Assembly (NCBI GenBank): GCA_018136815.1 | Contig: CM030943.1 | Coordinates: 1,293,975 to 1,357,974 of the forward strand | Length of the DNA stretch: 64,000 nt | Source of the DNA: Isochrysis galbana | Taxonomy: Eukaryota > Haptophyta > Isochrysidales > Isochrysidaceae | Direction: 5' to 3' | In this document: positions 20,161 to 29,765 of the stretch, in pieces | Layout of the letters: each line of letters begins with the position of its first letter | Numbering within the stretch: the stretch's first letter is position 1 | The notes under the pieces: model-generated | The model's database searches: none | The model's input: only the letters and a program-made list of their open reading frames with translations | Told to the model about the DNA's origin: nothing | Position numbers and translations under genes: made by a program

Positions 20161-20443
20161 ACCTGCACTTTCCGCGTGAGGGGGGAGGGGGGGAAACCAA
20201 CAACTTTCTCGGGGCGCTGCACCACTCGGCGGGGAGGGCTGCACGAGCGAGCCGACTCCGCCCGAAAGTTGTTCGTTTCCCCCCCTACCCCCTCACGCGG
20301 AAGGTTGTCAGATTAGTGCGCGGTTAAGGAGGGAGTGCGCGGTTTCCTAGTGGGTGAAATCTGACACCGTTCCGCGTGAGGGGGTAGGGGGGAAATCAAC
20401 AACTTTCTGGGGACGCTGCACCGCTCGGCGGGGACCTGCGATC
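20161..20443. repeat. short repeats 'cgcgtgaggggg...caacaactttct'
   Basis: The segment 20172-20235 (cgcgtgagg, G tract, aacaactttct, gcgctgcaccactcggcgggga) recurs directly at 20370-20443, with an inverted copy of its left half at 20265-20310. The three copies within 280 bp give a direct-plus-inverted layout like nested MITEs. Confidence 0.6.
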
Positions 20444-20683
20444 TTGTGACTTTGTTGTATTCCTGCCCATCTGAAGGCTGTAGGCATGAATATTCGTGTA
20501 AGGTACGCGCTCACAATTACAATTGAACAGTTCCCCGTGTTACCACTGACGCACAAGACACACAGATTCGGATTCCCCATGGTCTCAAGTCCAGGTTCGC
20601 AGATTTTGGTCTCGAAATTTGCGATTCGAATTTTGTTTTTGCTGTTACTATAATTGTTGGCTCGTTTAAGGTAATAAACCGGC

Positions 20684-21479
20684 ATGACTTCGACTTCTCG
20701 TTCTGCAGTCGCTCTGCGAGACTCTCTCTCTCTCTCTCTCCGTCCGCCTCTCCTCGGCCGACGGCAGGAAGATTCGTCCAAAACATTCTCCGGTCCCAAG
20801 ATATCTCGTGGGGGGTCTCTCTGCGCTCCGCGAGGGAAAGGACGCGATCTCGCTCCGAGATTGGCCTCGCGCCCTCCCACGCTGCCCCGCCGTGCCCTCG
20901 GTCCCTCGCCCCCCCCGCGGCAGGTTCTTCCTCTCGGCGTGCCATCCGTCGCCTCCGGCCGTTATATTATTCCCCCCCCCCGCGCGAGGTTCTTCTCCTC
21001 CGCGCGCGGTTCGTTTCCTCCGGCCGTCGTTCGTTCCCCCCCCCCCCGCGCACTGTTCCCCCCCCCCTCGCTTCGATTCCTCTCACGATTCCTTCGATGA
21101 TTGCCTCCATCTCGTCCGTTCTTCTTCGCGATTCTCGCGGAGGGGGCACCGAAGTTTAACGTTAGTTTCGCCGCGTTTTCGGTGAAAGAAAAGAAGAACG
21201 AATGGCACGCGCCCCGCGTCTCGCGTCTTGTTTCGTCGCCCCTTGCTCGTCGCTTGTCTAGAAGGTCTCTCTGCACATCGCCTTCTTCCCCCCGCGCGAG
21301 TTTGGACCTCTCCTCGACCCTCCGCGTTGGCTTCAGCGGACGAGTTTCACTTTAACGATAGTTTGAACCCTTCGTTTGCGTAGTTTGGCGCTCTCTTTCC
21401 GTATTTCTTCGCGCATGACGAGCGATCGCGACCTCAGCCTTCGCAGCACGGGGAGGGTTTGTTTATCGTATGATTCCGG
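20684..21479. other. CT/C-rich non-coding stretch
   Basis: Contains a short CT microsatellite (about 20722-20740), C runs near 20970, 21040 and 21060, and purine/pyrimidine-skewed sequence. Frames here are low complexity. The stretch leads into the LTR-type leader at 21480 and may be part of the same element. Confidence 0.35.
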
Positions 21480-21864
21480 AGTGTTTACGTTAGTTTTCTG
21501 AGCCCAAGGTCGTTGGGGTTTGGGTCTTTCGTGAGTGATTTTGTGGCCACTTCGTCGAGTCCCATCGTGTTCCCAAGCGAGTCCCCCCGAGTTCCCGAGT
21601 CTATACCCCGAGTCAACGAGTCAATACAAGCCAAGCACGCGCCTGAGCCACCCCCAGTCGCCTGCCACTACCTCCCACAAGCCTCCTTCCACACTTCCGC
21701 GCCCTCCGTGCGTCGTGCGTCGTGCGTCGATCACCATGCCCGTAGCCACCCCCGAGGAAAGCTCCATGAGCTCCCCGCAAGAACCGCACTCCGCGCTAGC
21801 TGCCGGCGCGCCCTCGCAGGCAATCTCCAAGAGTGAGATGAGCCTTGCTCTGACAGACTTGTGA
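21480..21864 (+). mobile_element. LTR-retrotransposon leader with gag-like start (remnant)
   Basis: A 'cgagtc'-rich leader (21550-21640) ends in an ATG at 21739 opening MPVATPEESSMSSPQE, a 41-codon frame. The same arrangement recurs at about 36960-37350 (cgagtc-rich leader, then ATGCCCGT..., gcgctagcc, gccggtgcgcc, ttcgctccgacag). Two diverged copies of a leader plus gag-like start suggest 5' remnants of a Ty3/gypsy-like family, whose polymerase remnant lies at 34.7-36.4 kb. No long terminal repeat pair was delimited. Confidence 0.4.
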
Positions 21865-22287
21865 TGCTATACGACGCAAGCAGCAAGCAGCGAGGGCTTC
21901 CCCCATGCTAAGGTTATACCTGGACGATACCGGTAGCGGGCCTGTATACGCAGATACACTTAATTAAATGACAGTGCACCAAAACAAAACACTCCGGCAT
22001 GAAAATAAAACACCAGTCTCCAGCACATTACTAATATTAAATACTAAATGATACTAGTAGTACTACATAATTTGTACTCTAGATGGTCGGCGCCAATACG
22101 GACAAGGGCGCGAACTCACGAACTTCCCCTTCCCCCCCCCCCCCCCCCCGGCGCCCCCCCACTCCGCGATCCCCCCCCCCCCCCGCGTGCCCCCGCCACT
22201 CTTCCCTCTCTCGCTCTCCGCGCGCCACCCCCTCACCCACCACCCCACCCACCTCTTCCTTTCCTGTCGCCCCGCCCGCAAGTCCTC
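21865..22287. other. intergenic and 5' flank of CCCH gene
   Basis: Contains an AT-rich stretch near 21960-22075 with a C-tract-rich leader (22130-22185) before the ATG at 22288. The C tracts resemble those before several other genes in this window (10369, 15680). Confidence 0.4.
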
Positions 22288-23971
22288 ATGGCGCGAGACG
22301 ACGACGAGAAGCGCCGCTCCTCGCGACGCGACGGCTCAGACTCGGAGGAAGACCGCCCGCGTAAGAAGCGCTCCTCTCGCCACCATGAATCGGACTCTGA
22401 GTCGCCGCCGCGCCGCAAGAAGGACAAAAAGTCGTCGCGTGACTCACGCTCGCGCTCGCGAGACAGACGGCGCCGGAGCCGGAGCCGTGGACGCGACGAA
22501 CGGCCGGCCTACCCGGAGCGGGAGCCGGTCGGTGAATATGGCGCCGGAGGCTACGGCGGTGGCGGCTACGGCGGAGGCTACCGCGGTGGATATGGAGGCG
22601 ATCGCGGCTACGGCGATCGCGGCTACGGCGATCGCGGCTACGGCGATCGCGGCTACGGCGATCGCGGCTACGGCGGCTACGGCGGCTATGGCGGCGGCGG
22701 TGGCGGCTATGGCGGCGGTGGTGGCGGCTATGGCGGCGGCGGCTACGGCGGTGGCGGCTATGGCGGTGGCGGCTATGGTGGCTATGGCGGCGGCGGCGGT
22801 GGCTACAGCTACGGCCGTGAGCCATGTAAGTTTCTTGCCTGCGAACTCAAGAGCAAAACGCACTTAGTCTTGCATGCATGCCTCCAGCATCTCACTTTCA
22901 CAACTTAAGTCGCTGAGCCTGGCCGGATACTGCACCTCCCGCACAATAGCGCCAGTGATGCGCACTCTCTCTCGGGTAGCAGAGTGAGGTCACTGTGCCC
23001 ACAATCTGTGATCCCCCGCAAATCGATTGCTCTCACGTATTGTCCCTGCCATGCAGACTCTGGACCTCCAATATGCCGTGACTTTCAGCGCGGTACATGC
23101 TCGCGTGGTGCAGGTTGCCGATACTCCCATGGCAGTGGTGGTGGTGGATACTACGCTAGCCGGCCTCCGATGCCTGAAAAGAAGGCAGGAGTCTGCTTCG
23201 ACTTTGTGGTGAGGTTCTTGCCCGCTGTCACTCTAAATTGTTGCACTCCAGGGTGGAGGTGCTCGCCCCGCTCTTTTGCGCGACAGTGTACATCGGATAG
23301 TGCCGTGCATTGTCCTCTTTTGACGAGCCCTTGTACACTGCTTGTGCCTTCGCAGAAGGGGAGCTGTAATCGCCGCGACTGCATCTTCCGTCATGACGAG
23401 TCCGGTCAAGTCGAGGTGGGACTTGGCTAATCGTGCTGCAACTTGCTGGCGCTCAGCAGAGCCGGGTCTCTGACGTTCACGCACACTTTCCATGCACTGG
23501 AGGGCCCCTTGGAAGAAATCTCGATTCCTTTTGTGATGCATCTTTCCTGTGCATCTAAGTGGCACCCCCCCTCCCTAGCGCAGGAGTGCCGCGAATTTAC
23601 GAATGGCCGCTGCTCCCGCGGCAACTCGTGCCGCTTCCTGCATGTTGGAGCGCCGACGCATGAGCAAGGCGCCGACTACCCCGGCTCCGAGCGCGAGCGC
23701 CCTCCGGAGCGAGATGGCAACGACTTTGACCATCGTGGGCGCTCTCGGCCTGAGTTGGAGGAGGAGGAGGTAAGTGTATGCTCGGCCTGCCAAAAGCAAG
23801 GGGCCCGACCTTCTGTTGGAGTGCTGTGGTAGCCTAGCAGTAGCGTCACCTCCAAGCATTAGGCTAGCTCTCATCGTGCGATGTCTGATTTGCGAGCAGG
23901 CGCGTGCTATCAACATGGAAGCCTCCAGTGGTGTTGCGGAAGATCAGCCCGTCGCACCGGTCGAGGACTAG
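22288..23971 (+). CDS. RS/RGG-rich CCCH zinc-finger RNA-binding protein, five exons
   Basis: Exons are 22288-22825, 23057-23208, 23356-23415, 23584-23769 and 23900-23971, all GT-AG and in frame. Exon 1 encodes an Arg/Ser/Asp-rich N-terminus (RSRSRDRRRRSRSRGRD) and then a Gly/Tyr-rich tract including five GDRGY units from a 15-bp tandem repeat. Exons 2 to 4 each contribute to a CCCH finger: CRDFQRGTCSRGAGCRYSH, CFDFV joined to KGSCNRRDCIFRH across an intron, and CREFTNGRCSRGNSCRFLH. The second finger is only complete when exons 2 and 3 are joined, which supports the model. The C-terminus is acidic. RS plus CCCH modules are typical of nuclear pre-mRNA processing factors; a role in splicing or mRNA handling is inferred. 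The SRPK gene at 54068 encodes the kind of kinase that phosphorylates such RS tracts. Confidence 0.85.
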
Positions 23972-24967
23972 CCATCCGACAAGACACGCGGCCTGAAATT
24001 TGTGGCAGCAATCTAAGAAGTAGCGTTGCTACTGCCTATCTCTAGCCTCCCGAACAGGAGCGCTTGGAGGCATTCGATGAGGTAATGATGCTCTTCTTGA
24101 ACGTTTCCGGATAGGAGCCTCACCCGGACGAGGATTGCAAGCATGCTCCTGCGGTTGCGAGCTTTCACAGCTATTGCATAATAGGTGGCTGCTCCCTCTC
24201 CCGCTGGGAATCGTTCGAGCATGAGCCTCAGCGTATCGAAATTTCAACGTCTCTATCGTGATTCAATGCCCTCCCATTGCATTTCACCATCGCTACAGCT
24301 GTACTTCAGTGAATCGAGGATGTGGGGAGAAACACGGCAAAGGGAGCCTTCCTGCTTGCACACGTATTGATGTGCATAAGCGGACCTTATAGGGGAGGTG
24401 GGTCAAGTACAAATGCGCCTACTGCGGCCAGGTGGCGATGTAGTAGGTTGTGTATTGTGTTGAAGCTGTGATAAAAATATCGCCCCAAGTCTTTGCGCCC
24501 AACAATCTCTATGCTATGGGTGCGCTTCCGCGTTCGATGTCGTGCCATGACGTCGGACTGCAGCTGCTGCGTGACCAAGTAGGCTCATCCCCATCGCCAT
24601 CGCTCTCCGAGATAGTGTATTTAGGCCTGTTTTGCCGTTTTGGGGTTACGCTTCGTGCTTCGTTGTGGGGGCTCCCGGGGGGGGGGGTCCTGAGGCCCAA
24701 AGGCCATCGAATATGTGCTAGTGCTAGATGGATGTTTTCTTTGGTGTATTTCGTATTTCCTCAATCCCTAACTCCTATAATAATAACTTTCTCATTTTCA
24801 TTTTCACACCCTTAGAAGTTAAAATAGTGTTTCACCGCCCTAGGGGAGGAGGGCAAACTTGCCGCGCTAGTCGCCGGTGCCGCTCGCGACGGAGTGGCTC
24901 AGAGCCCTCCGGCAAGGGCAAGGCTCAACGCTCAACGCTCAACGCTCGACTCGACTGGCGCCTGGAG
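23972..24967. other. intergenic
   Basis: The 3' flank of the CCCH gene. No recognisable domain appears in any frame. A G run lies at 24680-24688, followed by an AT-rich stretch (24770-24830). Confidence 0.4.
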
Positions 24968-25090
24968 CCTTCGATGGCAACGGAGCCCCTACCCCGCGAT
25001 GGGGGTGTGCGCGGTTGGTGCATGGCTCGTCCGGTGTATGTGGCTAGGGATGCTAGCCAACAAGACGCTCTACAAGACTACAATTTCTAA
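24968..25090 (+). repeat. dispersed repeat upstream of the ApaG gene
   Basis: About 120 bp (from ccttcgatggcaacggagcc through ccgcgatgggggtgtgcgcg and ggctagggatgctag to ctacaagactacaatttc) match 42887-43030 at most positions and in the same orientation. The right copy has an extra 20-25 bp near ttctaacaag. Here it ends 133 bp before the ATG of the ApaG gene; the other ends 106 bp before a PDZ gene. Confidence 0.75.
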
Positions 25091-25222
25091 GGAATGGTCA
25101 CCAAAAGACTATTGTAATTACTACTTGAACCTTAGTTATCCATAAACGAAACAAAAACACTACTCTAGAATAAAAACACGGACGGTGTGTGTGGACGCGG
25201 CTCTCATCATTGCCGCGCAGCG

Positions 25223-26002
25223 ATGGCGGCGCAGACACTCTACCGGGCGACACTGCGCGCTATCCGCGAGGGCGTGGCTGCGGGTGGCGGGCGCATGCGC
25301 ATCCGCCAGCCAGTCCGAAGCAGCGCTGTCCAGTGGCTCGATGGAGAGGCCCCACAGTACCATTTCGTACAAGAGACAGTCGAATCCATCCTTCAGCCGT
25401 GCTTCCCATGCTTATTCTCAGAAGAGGATGGCAGCCTCCTCTGCGACTCCACGCTATGGGGCGGCGGTGTGCCACTTGAGATGAGTCGGGCGCAGATCAA
25501 CGCCATCGCGCGTTCGCGCTACTCAGCCTCGAGCGCCGACGCGAACAAAGCGCTTGATGACGGATTCAGCGCACTCCGATCCTTGACGGAGCAGATCGAG
25601 CTCGCAGAGTGCACCTCGGTCACACGCACTGAAGGTATTTGCATCGAGGCAAGTTCAGCCTATTGCGGCAGAGTGGCACAGAACAGTGACCATGTTTGGG
25701 TGTTCAGCTACAGACTGAGAATACGGAACGAAAGCAGCACCCCCGTCAAGCTCTTGGCTCGACAATGGTGCATCAAGAACAAGGACGGATCGATACATGC
25801 TGAAGTGCCACGATGGGGCATAGGAGTGGTAGGGCAGACACCATTACTGCAGCCTTCTTCGTGCTTCGAGTACGCCTCTGGATCCACTCTTAATCAGCCA
25901 GGTGGCAGCATCGAGGGGGCACTTCAGATGGAAAGATGCTTAGATGACAAGAGTCGCCATGTTTTTGAAGCACGAGTTGACCCTTTTCCTCTGAAGGCCT
26001 GA
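25223..26002 (+). CDS. LYR-motif plus ApaG-domain protein
   Basis: A 259-residue single-exon product from the ATG at 25223; the frame is open upstream but only from non-ATG codons. The N-terminus MAAQTLYRATLRAIREG carries the L-Y-R tripeptide and helix of the LYR family (mitochondrial iron-sulfur and complex-assembly adaptors). The C-terminal half is an ApaG (DUF525) beta-sandwich: VWVFSYRLRIRNESS, VKLLARQWCIKNKDGS, WGIGVVGQTPLLQPSSCFEY and GGSIEGALQME match the family's signature blocks. ApaG domains in eukaryotes occur in F-box proteins and POLDIP2-like mitochondrial proteins. A combination with LYR is unusual; the middle region (about residues 90-140) is helical and unassigned. Mitochondrial location is inferred from the LYR motif. 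A dispersed repeat lies in the promoter region. Confidence 0.85.
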   Translation: MAAQTLYRATLRAIREGVAAGGGRMRIRQPVRSSAVQWLDGEAPQYHFVQETVESILQPCFPCLFSEEDGSLLCDSTLWGGGVPLEMSRAQINAIARSRYSASSADANKALDDGFSALRSLTEQIELAECTSVTRTEGICIEASSAYCGRVAQNSDHVWVFSYRLRIRNESSTPVKLLARQWCIKNKDGSIHAEVPRWGIGVVGQTPLLQPSSCFEYASGSTLNQPGGSIEGALQMERCLDDKSRHVFEARVDPFPLKA

Positions 26003-26404
26003 AGGGGATATCCCGATTAAAAGCCGACGAGCTACCACCGATATGAATGAGGGGATTGCTAGCTCAGACACGCATGCTATATCTGAGGCATGATAAATGA
26101 GGTAAGACCCACATCATCAGGGCGATAGTGACGGTCTCATTTATTGCGATCGAATCCATCGCGTATAGAGCGTGAGCGCACCAACAGGCATGTGTACAGC
26201 TAGTGTACATTATTGTCTTATAGCAGCAGCTTTCAAACCAACATGATAGACGCCGCATTAACGATGACGAAAGATCCGAAACTAATAAATAAAATAATTA
26301 GACACTCACGCGCAAACGCACAACGGAACCAAACATACCCATACGAGAGCCACACACACGCACACGCACAAAGCGTCAACCACGCACACTACGCATCCCA
26401 AAAA
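26003..26404. other. AT-richer intergenic
   Basis: The 3' flank of the ApaG gene with lower GC than its neighbourhood and a short A run at 26400-26407 just before the terminal repeat of the next element. No gene was seen. Confidence 0.4.
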
Positions 26405-26930
26405 AAACCTTTTAATATTCTCGCCTCGCGCATGGCCATGGGGTTAACTACTGTAGCCACGCCCACTTCCCTTCCTCTCCCTCACTTCCCGCCTTGCGGC
26501 AACTCCCCTCGTGCTCTAGCTTGGGGCCTAGGTTGCGGGGGGGGGTTGTTAAGTTGGGCGGGGTGCACCGGCCCCTAGTGGAGTTTTCCCGTCTTCCTCC
26601 TGTGCCGCTGGGTGGCCCGTTTCTTCTGTGTTGTGTGTGGCGTGGGTGTTGCGGCGTTTGTGTGTTTGTTTTCGCTCGCGGTGTTGTTACTTTCGCGGAA
26701 GGGTTACTCGGAGGAGGAGGTGTGCCTAGATCTCAGGCGAGCCTCTCTCGGCGAGGCCGAGTGCTTTCGCCACTAGGCCGAGGCTAGCGTTCATTTTTAG
26801 TTTGCCCTTGTCGTCTTCTATAAAGGTAGGAGCGCTGAGCTCTGAGCTCTGGCGGGCTTTTTAGTTAAGGTTTTCTTCCCTGGGCCGCCGTGCGAGTGCG
26901 TAGCAGGCATGGGTGTTCGGCGGGGCAAGG

Positions 26931-27090
26931 GCCTTGCTCGAGACCTTGAAGACGCCCTTGCTCGAGGCCTTGAAGATGCCCTTGCTCGAGACCTTCAAGA
27001 CGCCCTTGCTCGAGACCTTCAAGACGCCCTTGCTCGAGACCTTCAAGACGCCCTTGCTCGAGACCTTTAAGACGCCCTTGCTCGAAACCG
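26931..27090. repeat. 24-bp tandem repeat, about 6-7 units
   Basis: Consecutive copies of a 24-bp unit around cccttgctcgagaccttc give an 8-residue periodic product in every frame. In one plus frame, starting ATG at about 26909, this reads MGVRRGKGLARDLEDALARG and continues with ARDLQDAL units until a TAA created by a C-to-T change. An amphipathic helix is possible, but nothing supports expression. Confidence 0.8.
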
Positions 27091-27256
27091 CCTTGGCCCC
27101 CGAGACCGCCTTTGGCCCCCGAGACCGCCTTGCTTGCTCTTGACACCCTTGCTCACGTCCTACAGAGTTGTCTCCCTGGCATTGTTGTTGTTGGAGTGCT
27201 TGTGTGTGGCCTTGTGAGTAGCCTGTGGAGAACCCGCTCTGATGACCTTGTATGAA

Positions 27257-27600
27257 TCATCGATTGCACTCGGATTCAATGTCATAGACAATGGTGGGTG
27301 GAGTCCACACAACACGTAGGAGCTTGGAGATGTCGTGTAGATGAGCTGTACGCTGGCTCATCGAATGGTTGAGACATTGACAGGCAGTCTTCTGGTCGAT
27401 GGTTGCTCCATAATGCTGTAGTAGATCGACCGCCTCTACATCGCCACGTGCCACGTAGACATGCATACATCAATGGGGTGGTCTTCATGTTGTCCATGTG
27501 ATCCAATGGAGCGTCCCATTGTGCTGCAAGGTGTTTGACACATGGAAGATGACCACGCTCGACTGCGAGTATCAAGGCGGTCTTCCTCCAATCCGTCACG
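27257..27600 (-). pseudogene. ankyrin-repeat fragment, frameshifted
   Basis: One minus-strand frame reads TDWRKTALILAVERGHLPCVKHLAAQW and then DNMKTTPLMYACLR. The neighbouring frame continues with VARGDVEAVDLLQHYGATID. These are consecutive ankyrin repeats (TALxxAxxxGHxxxVxxL) split by an indel near 27455. No start or longer array is visible, so this is a captured or decayed fragment inside the TIR element. Confidence 0.6.
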
Positions 27601-27792
27601 GTTGCACAATCTACATTTTACCGTTGGCCGTTGGGCTGGCCGTGAATCTATTCATCCCTGATTCCTATCCTTCTATGAGTGATGTGTTTAAAGTTTAAAG
27701 TGAGTGAGGGTGTTTGTCGATGTGTTTTAGCAGTGGCAGGGTGTACAGCTTGGCTATGTGTTTCCAATCTTCTTTTGTGATGTCTAGACGTT

Positions 27793-28248
27793 TTATTGTT
27801 CCCCATGCCATTCTGGCAGTTTGCAAAGCGTTGAGTCGTGATGCTTTAAGTGGGACTTTGGTAATGTCGGAAACCGTGATCGCATCTCAAGCGCGATTCT
27901 TCCTTTTTGTATGGCGTATTCGTCGGCCAGTGGGTACTCCATATATTTCGGCCCTTTGTACCCGTACCCGTTCTCCCATCGAGACGGGGGGTGGTAGCTT
28001 TTGATCTCCTCGGTCTCGGTGTCCACTACGTACGTTGCCGGTGTCGGAAGCCTCTCCGAGATAGTCGGTGTCGATGTGGAGCCATATATTGTTGAGCTTT
28101 TTGATGTATTTGTCGTCGGGCTCAGAGACCCTAATCTCTTTGTGTTTCGTCCCTTCCGACTCATGGGGGGAGTCTTTGCCTTTGCCCGCATGGCTGGTCC
28201 TCCCCCTGGAGTCGGGCGGTGGGCGCTCCGGCGATTTTCCAATGACAT
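27793..28248 (-). CDS. unknown ORF inside the TIR element
   Basis: From the ATG at 28248 the product has 151 residues (the frame is open upstream from a GTG at 28317). It is hydrophilic and Pro/Thr/Ser-rich in the first half, then ordered: TYVVDTETEEIKSYHPPSRW, GYGYKGPKYMEYPLADEYA and QKGRIALEMRSRFPTLPKSH. I recognise no family. Moderate GC and a sensible amino-acid mix make it more gene-like than the shadows around it, but it may be a fragment. Confidence 0.4.
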   Translation of the reverse strand: MSLENRRSAHRPTPGGGPAMRAKAKTPPMSRKGRNTKRLGSLSPTTNTSKSSTIYGSTSTPTISERLPTPATYVVDTETEEIKSYHPPSRWENGYGYKGPKYMEYPLADEYAIQKGRIALEMRSRFPTLPKSHLKHHDSTLCKLPEWHGEQ

Positions 28249-28662
28249 GTATGTATGTAGCGCGTGGTCTACCACGGCGTACGGCGTAGTATTAGAATCC
28301 ACGTTGATAAGGTTCACTACCCTAGTGAGGGGCCTCGCCCCGCCTACTAACTAACCATCGCCTAATGCGCACTCGCACGGCGGCGTAGGGAAGAAAACCT
28401 AAACTCAAAAAACCGGTGGAGCTTAGCACTCCTATCTTTATGGAAGATGACAAGTGACAAGGGTAAGCTGAAAAAGAACGTACAACAACCTCGGCCTGGT
28501 GGCGGTAGCAATCGGGCCCTCGCCGAAAGGCTCGCCTGAGGTCGAGGTACCCCCCCCCCCCCCAAGTAACCCCCCGCGAAGACCAAAGCGCCACGAACAT
28601 AAGACAACCCACCAACGTCGAGACACCCGCACCACAACAGCGAGAAACGGGCCAAGGCGGCT

Positions 28663-29570
28663 TGCCTTCATTTGGTCTCCTTTCCCTCCGGTTTCTTCCA
28701 GTCTCACCCTACCATGAGCCCCCCCCGCGAGCACCCCGAAGGAGAGGCCGAGCAGCACCACATACGCGACGAGAACGGCGTCGCCTTGGCTCGGCTTCAT
28801 TTGAAGTGCGGATGCCTTCATGGCCGAGCTTTTTTGTATTTGATGTTGCTGGGCCTTGGGGGTTCAATCTTTACGGGAGCTGAACCCGAATCGATAAGCG
28901 GCCTTTTGTTTTCAATCTTTACTTGGGAAGCTGAACCCGAATCGACACCTTCTAACAATTCTTGGAGGTGGGGAGTTAATTCCAAATTGACATAAGTTTT
29001 GATTGTACCCAGCAGAACGTCACGACTCATATCGAGGATTGTTTTCTCAGTGAATTTATTGCTCAAGAGAGTGTGTCTAATATAAACCAGTGTGAATGGT
29101 TTATCAATCTCGCAAATGGCGTGTAAGGTGTCTTCAATTTTCGTATTGTGCTTGAAATTGAATATCTTGAATAAGAACTTACATTCGTCAGTGTACGGCC
29201 ACAAACTTAGGTCGTACAGGGGGGCCCCAACCGGCGGCGGCGGACTGATGCTGTCCAATGCTTCCGCTATAACCTGCATTGCAGATTTAGAATTGGCATA
29301 TGGAAAGAGAGGTGTGATGAATTTTTTAAAGTTCTCGTCCATCTTTTTTTTGATCCATTCCCATCGCTTCAGTACTATATCAGCAGGCGCCCTTCCATTT
29401 GTAGACATGGTTGAGCACTGTGAGGTGGGTGGGTGTCTGCCTTTACTCAAATACTAGAAGATTTTTTTTGTGCCGGGAACCAAACGAAGGCATACGACCT
29501 CGGGCGGGAATCAAATCCCAAATGCATGCAGTTGAGCAACGTGCACGCAACCACGTACCAAATGAAGGCA
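28663..29570. mobile_element. nested insertion with 14-bp perfect terminal inverted repeats
   Basis: TGCCTTCATTTGGT at 28663-28676 is exactly complementary to 29557-29570. The 908-bp interval interrupts the right arm of the larger inverted repeat, consistent with a later insertion. It contains a duplicated cytochrome b561 C-terminal fragment (about 28690-28790) and the ORF 28818-29408. Near the right end, 29471-29498 and 29557-29584 are near-identical direct repeats around a tRNA-like segment (GGATTTGATTCCC on the minus strand resembles a B box), perhaps a SINE. Confidence 0.55.
28818..29408 (-). CDS. unknown 196-aa ORF in the nested element
   Basis: The product starts MSTNGRAPADIVLKRWEWIK at an ATG. 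It is Lys-rich and helical, with segments KKMDENFKKFITPLFPYANS, YDLSLWPYTDECKFLFKIFN, IDKPFTLVYIRHTLLSNKF and LDMSRDVLLGTIKTYVNLEL; the last 45 residues carry two DSGSA-x-x-VKIE repeats. Base composition is distinctly AT-richer than the host genes nearby. No known domain is recognised. It could be the element's own accessory or transposition-related protein or a captured gene. Confidence 0.5.
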   Translation of the reverse strand: MSTNGRAPADIVLKRWEWIKKKMDENFKKFITPLFPYANSKSAMQVIAEALDSISPPPPVGAPLYDLSLWPYTDECKFLFKIFNFKHNTKIEDTLHAICEIDKPFTLVYIRHTLLSNKFTEKTILDMSRDVLLGTIKTYVNLELTPHLQELLEGVDSGSASQVKIENKRPLIDSGSAPVKIEPPRPSNIKYKKARP

Positions 29571-29765
29571 AACGACCTCAGCCCTAGAGCTTAGAGGCAC
29601 AGGAGGAAGGCGAGAAGAGACCACTGGCCACTGGGGGCTGGTGCCCTAAGTAGAGCACGAGGGGAGTTGCCGCAAGGCAGGAAGTGAGGGAGAGGAAGGG
29701 AAATGGGCGTGGCTACAATAGCTAACCCCATAGCCGCGCGCGAGGCGAGAATATTAAAAGTTTTT

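Larger units (their letters stand above)
26405..29765. mobile_element. TIR element of about 3.4 kb with gene fragments
   Basis: The left end (cttttaatattctcgcctcg..., 26408 onward) is complementary to the right end (...gcgaggcgagaatattaaaag, to 29760). Pairing continues through agccacgcccac/gtgggcgtggct, ttgcggcaactccc and cttcctcctgtgcc to about 26595 (left) and 29585 (right). It then resumes between 26600-26905 and 28345-28650 (gcccgtttct, ctcggcctagtggcg/cctcggcctggtggcgg, tttaggttttcttcc-like blocks). The left arm is therefore about 500 bp and the right arm is split by a 0.9-kb insertion (28663-29570). Inside lie a 24-bp tandem repeat, an ankyrin fragment, an unknown ORF and, in the insertion, a cytochrome b561 C-terminal fragment and a second unknown ORF. 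No transposase was recognised, so the element is probably non-autonomous, like Pack-type elements. Confidence 0.65.

Noticed and set aside
22286-22863. His/Arg/Ser-rich and Ala/Thr-rich frames opposite and beside the Gly/Tyr tract
   Set aside because: Translations of the 15-bp coding repeat in wrong frames.
26860-27146. Lys/Ser and Glu/Gln repeat frames on the minus strand
   Set aside because: Products of the 24-bp tandem repeat, no start context.
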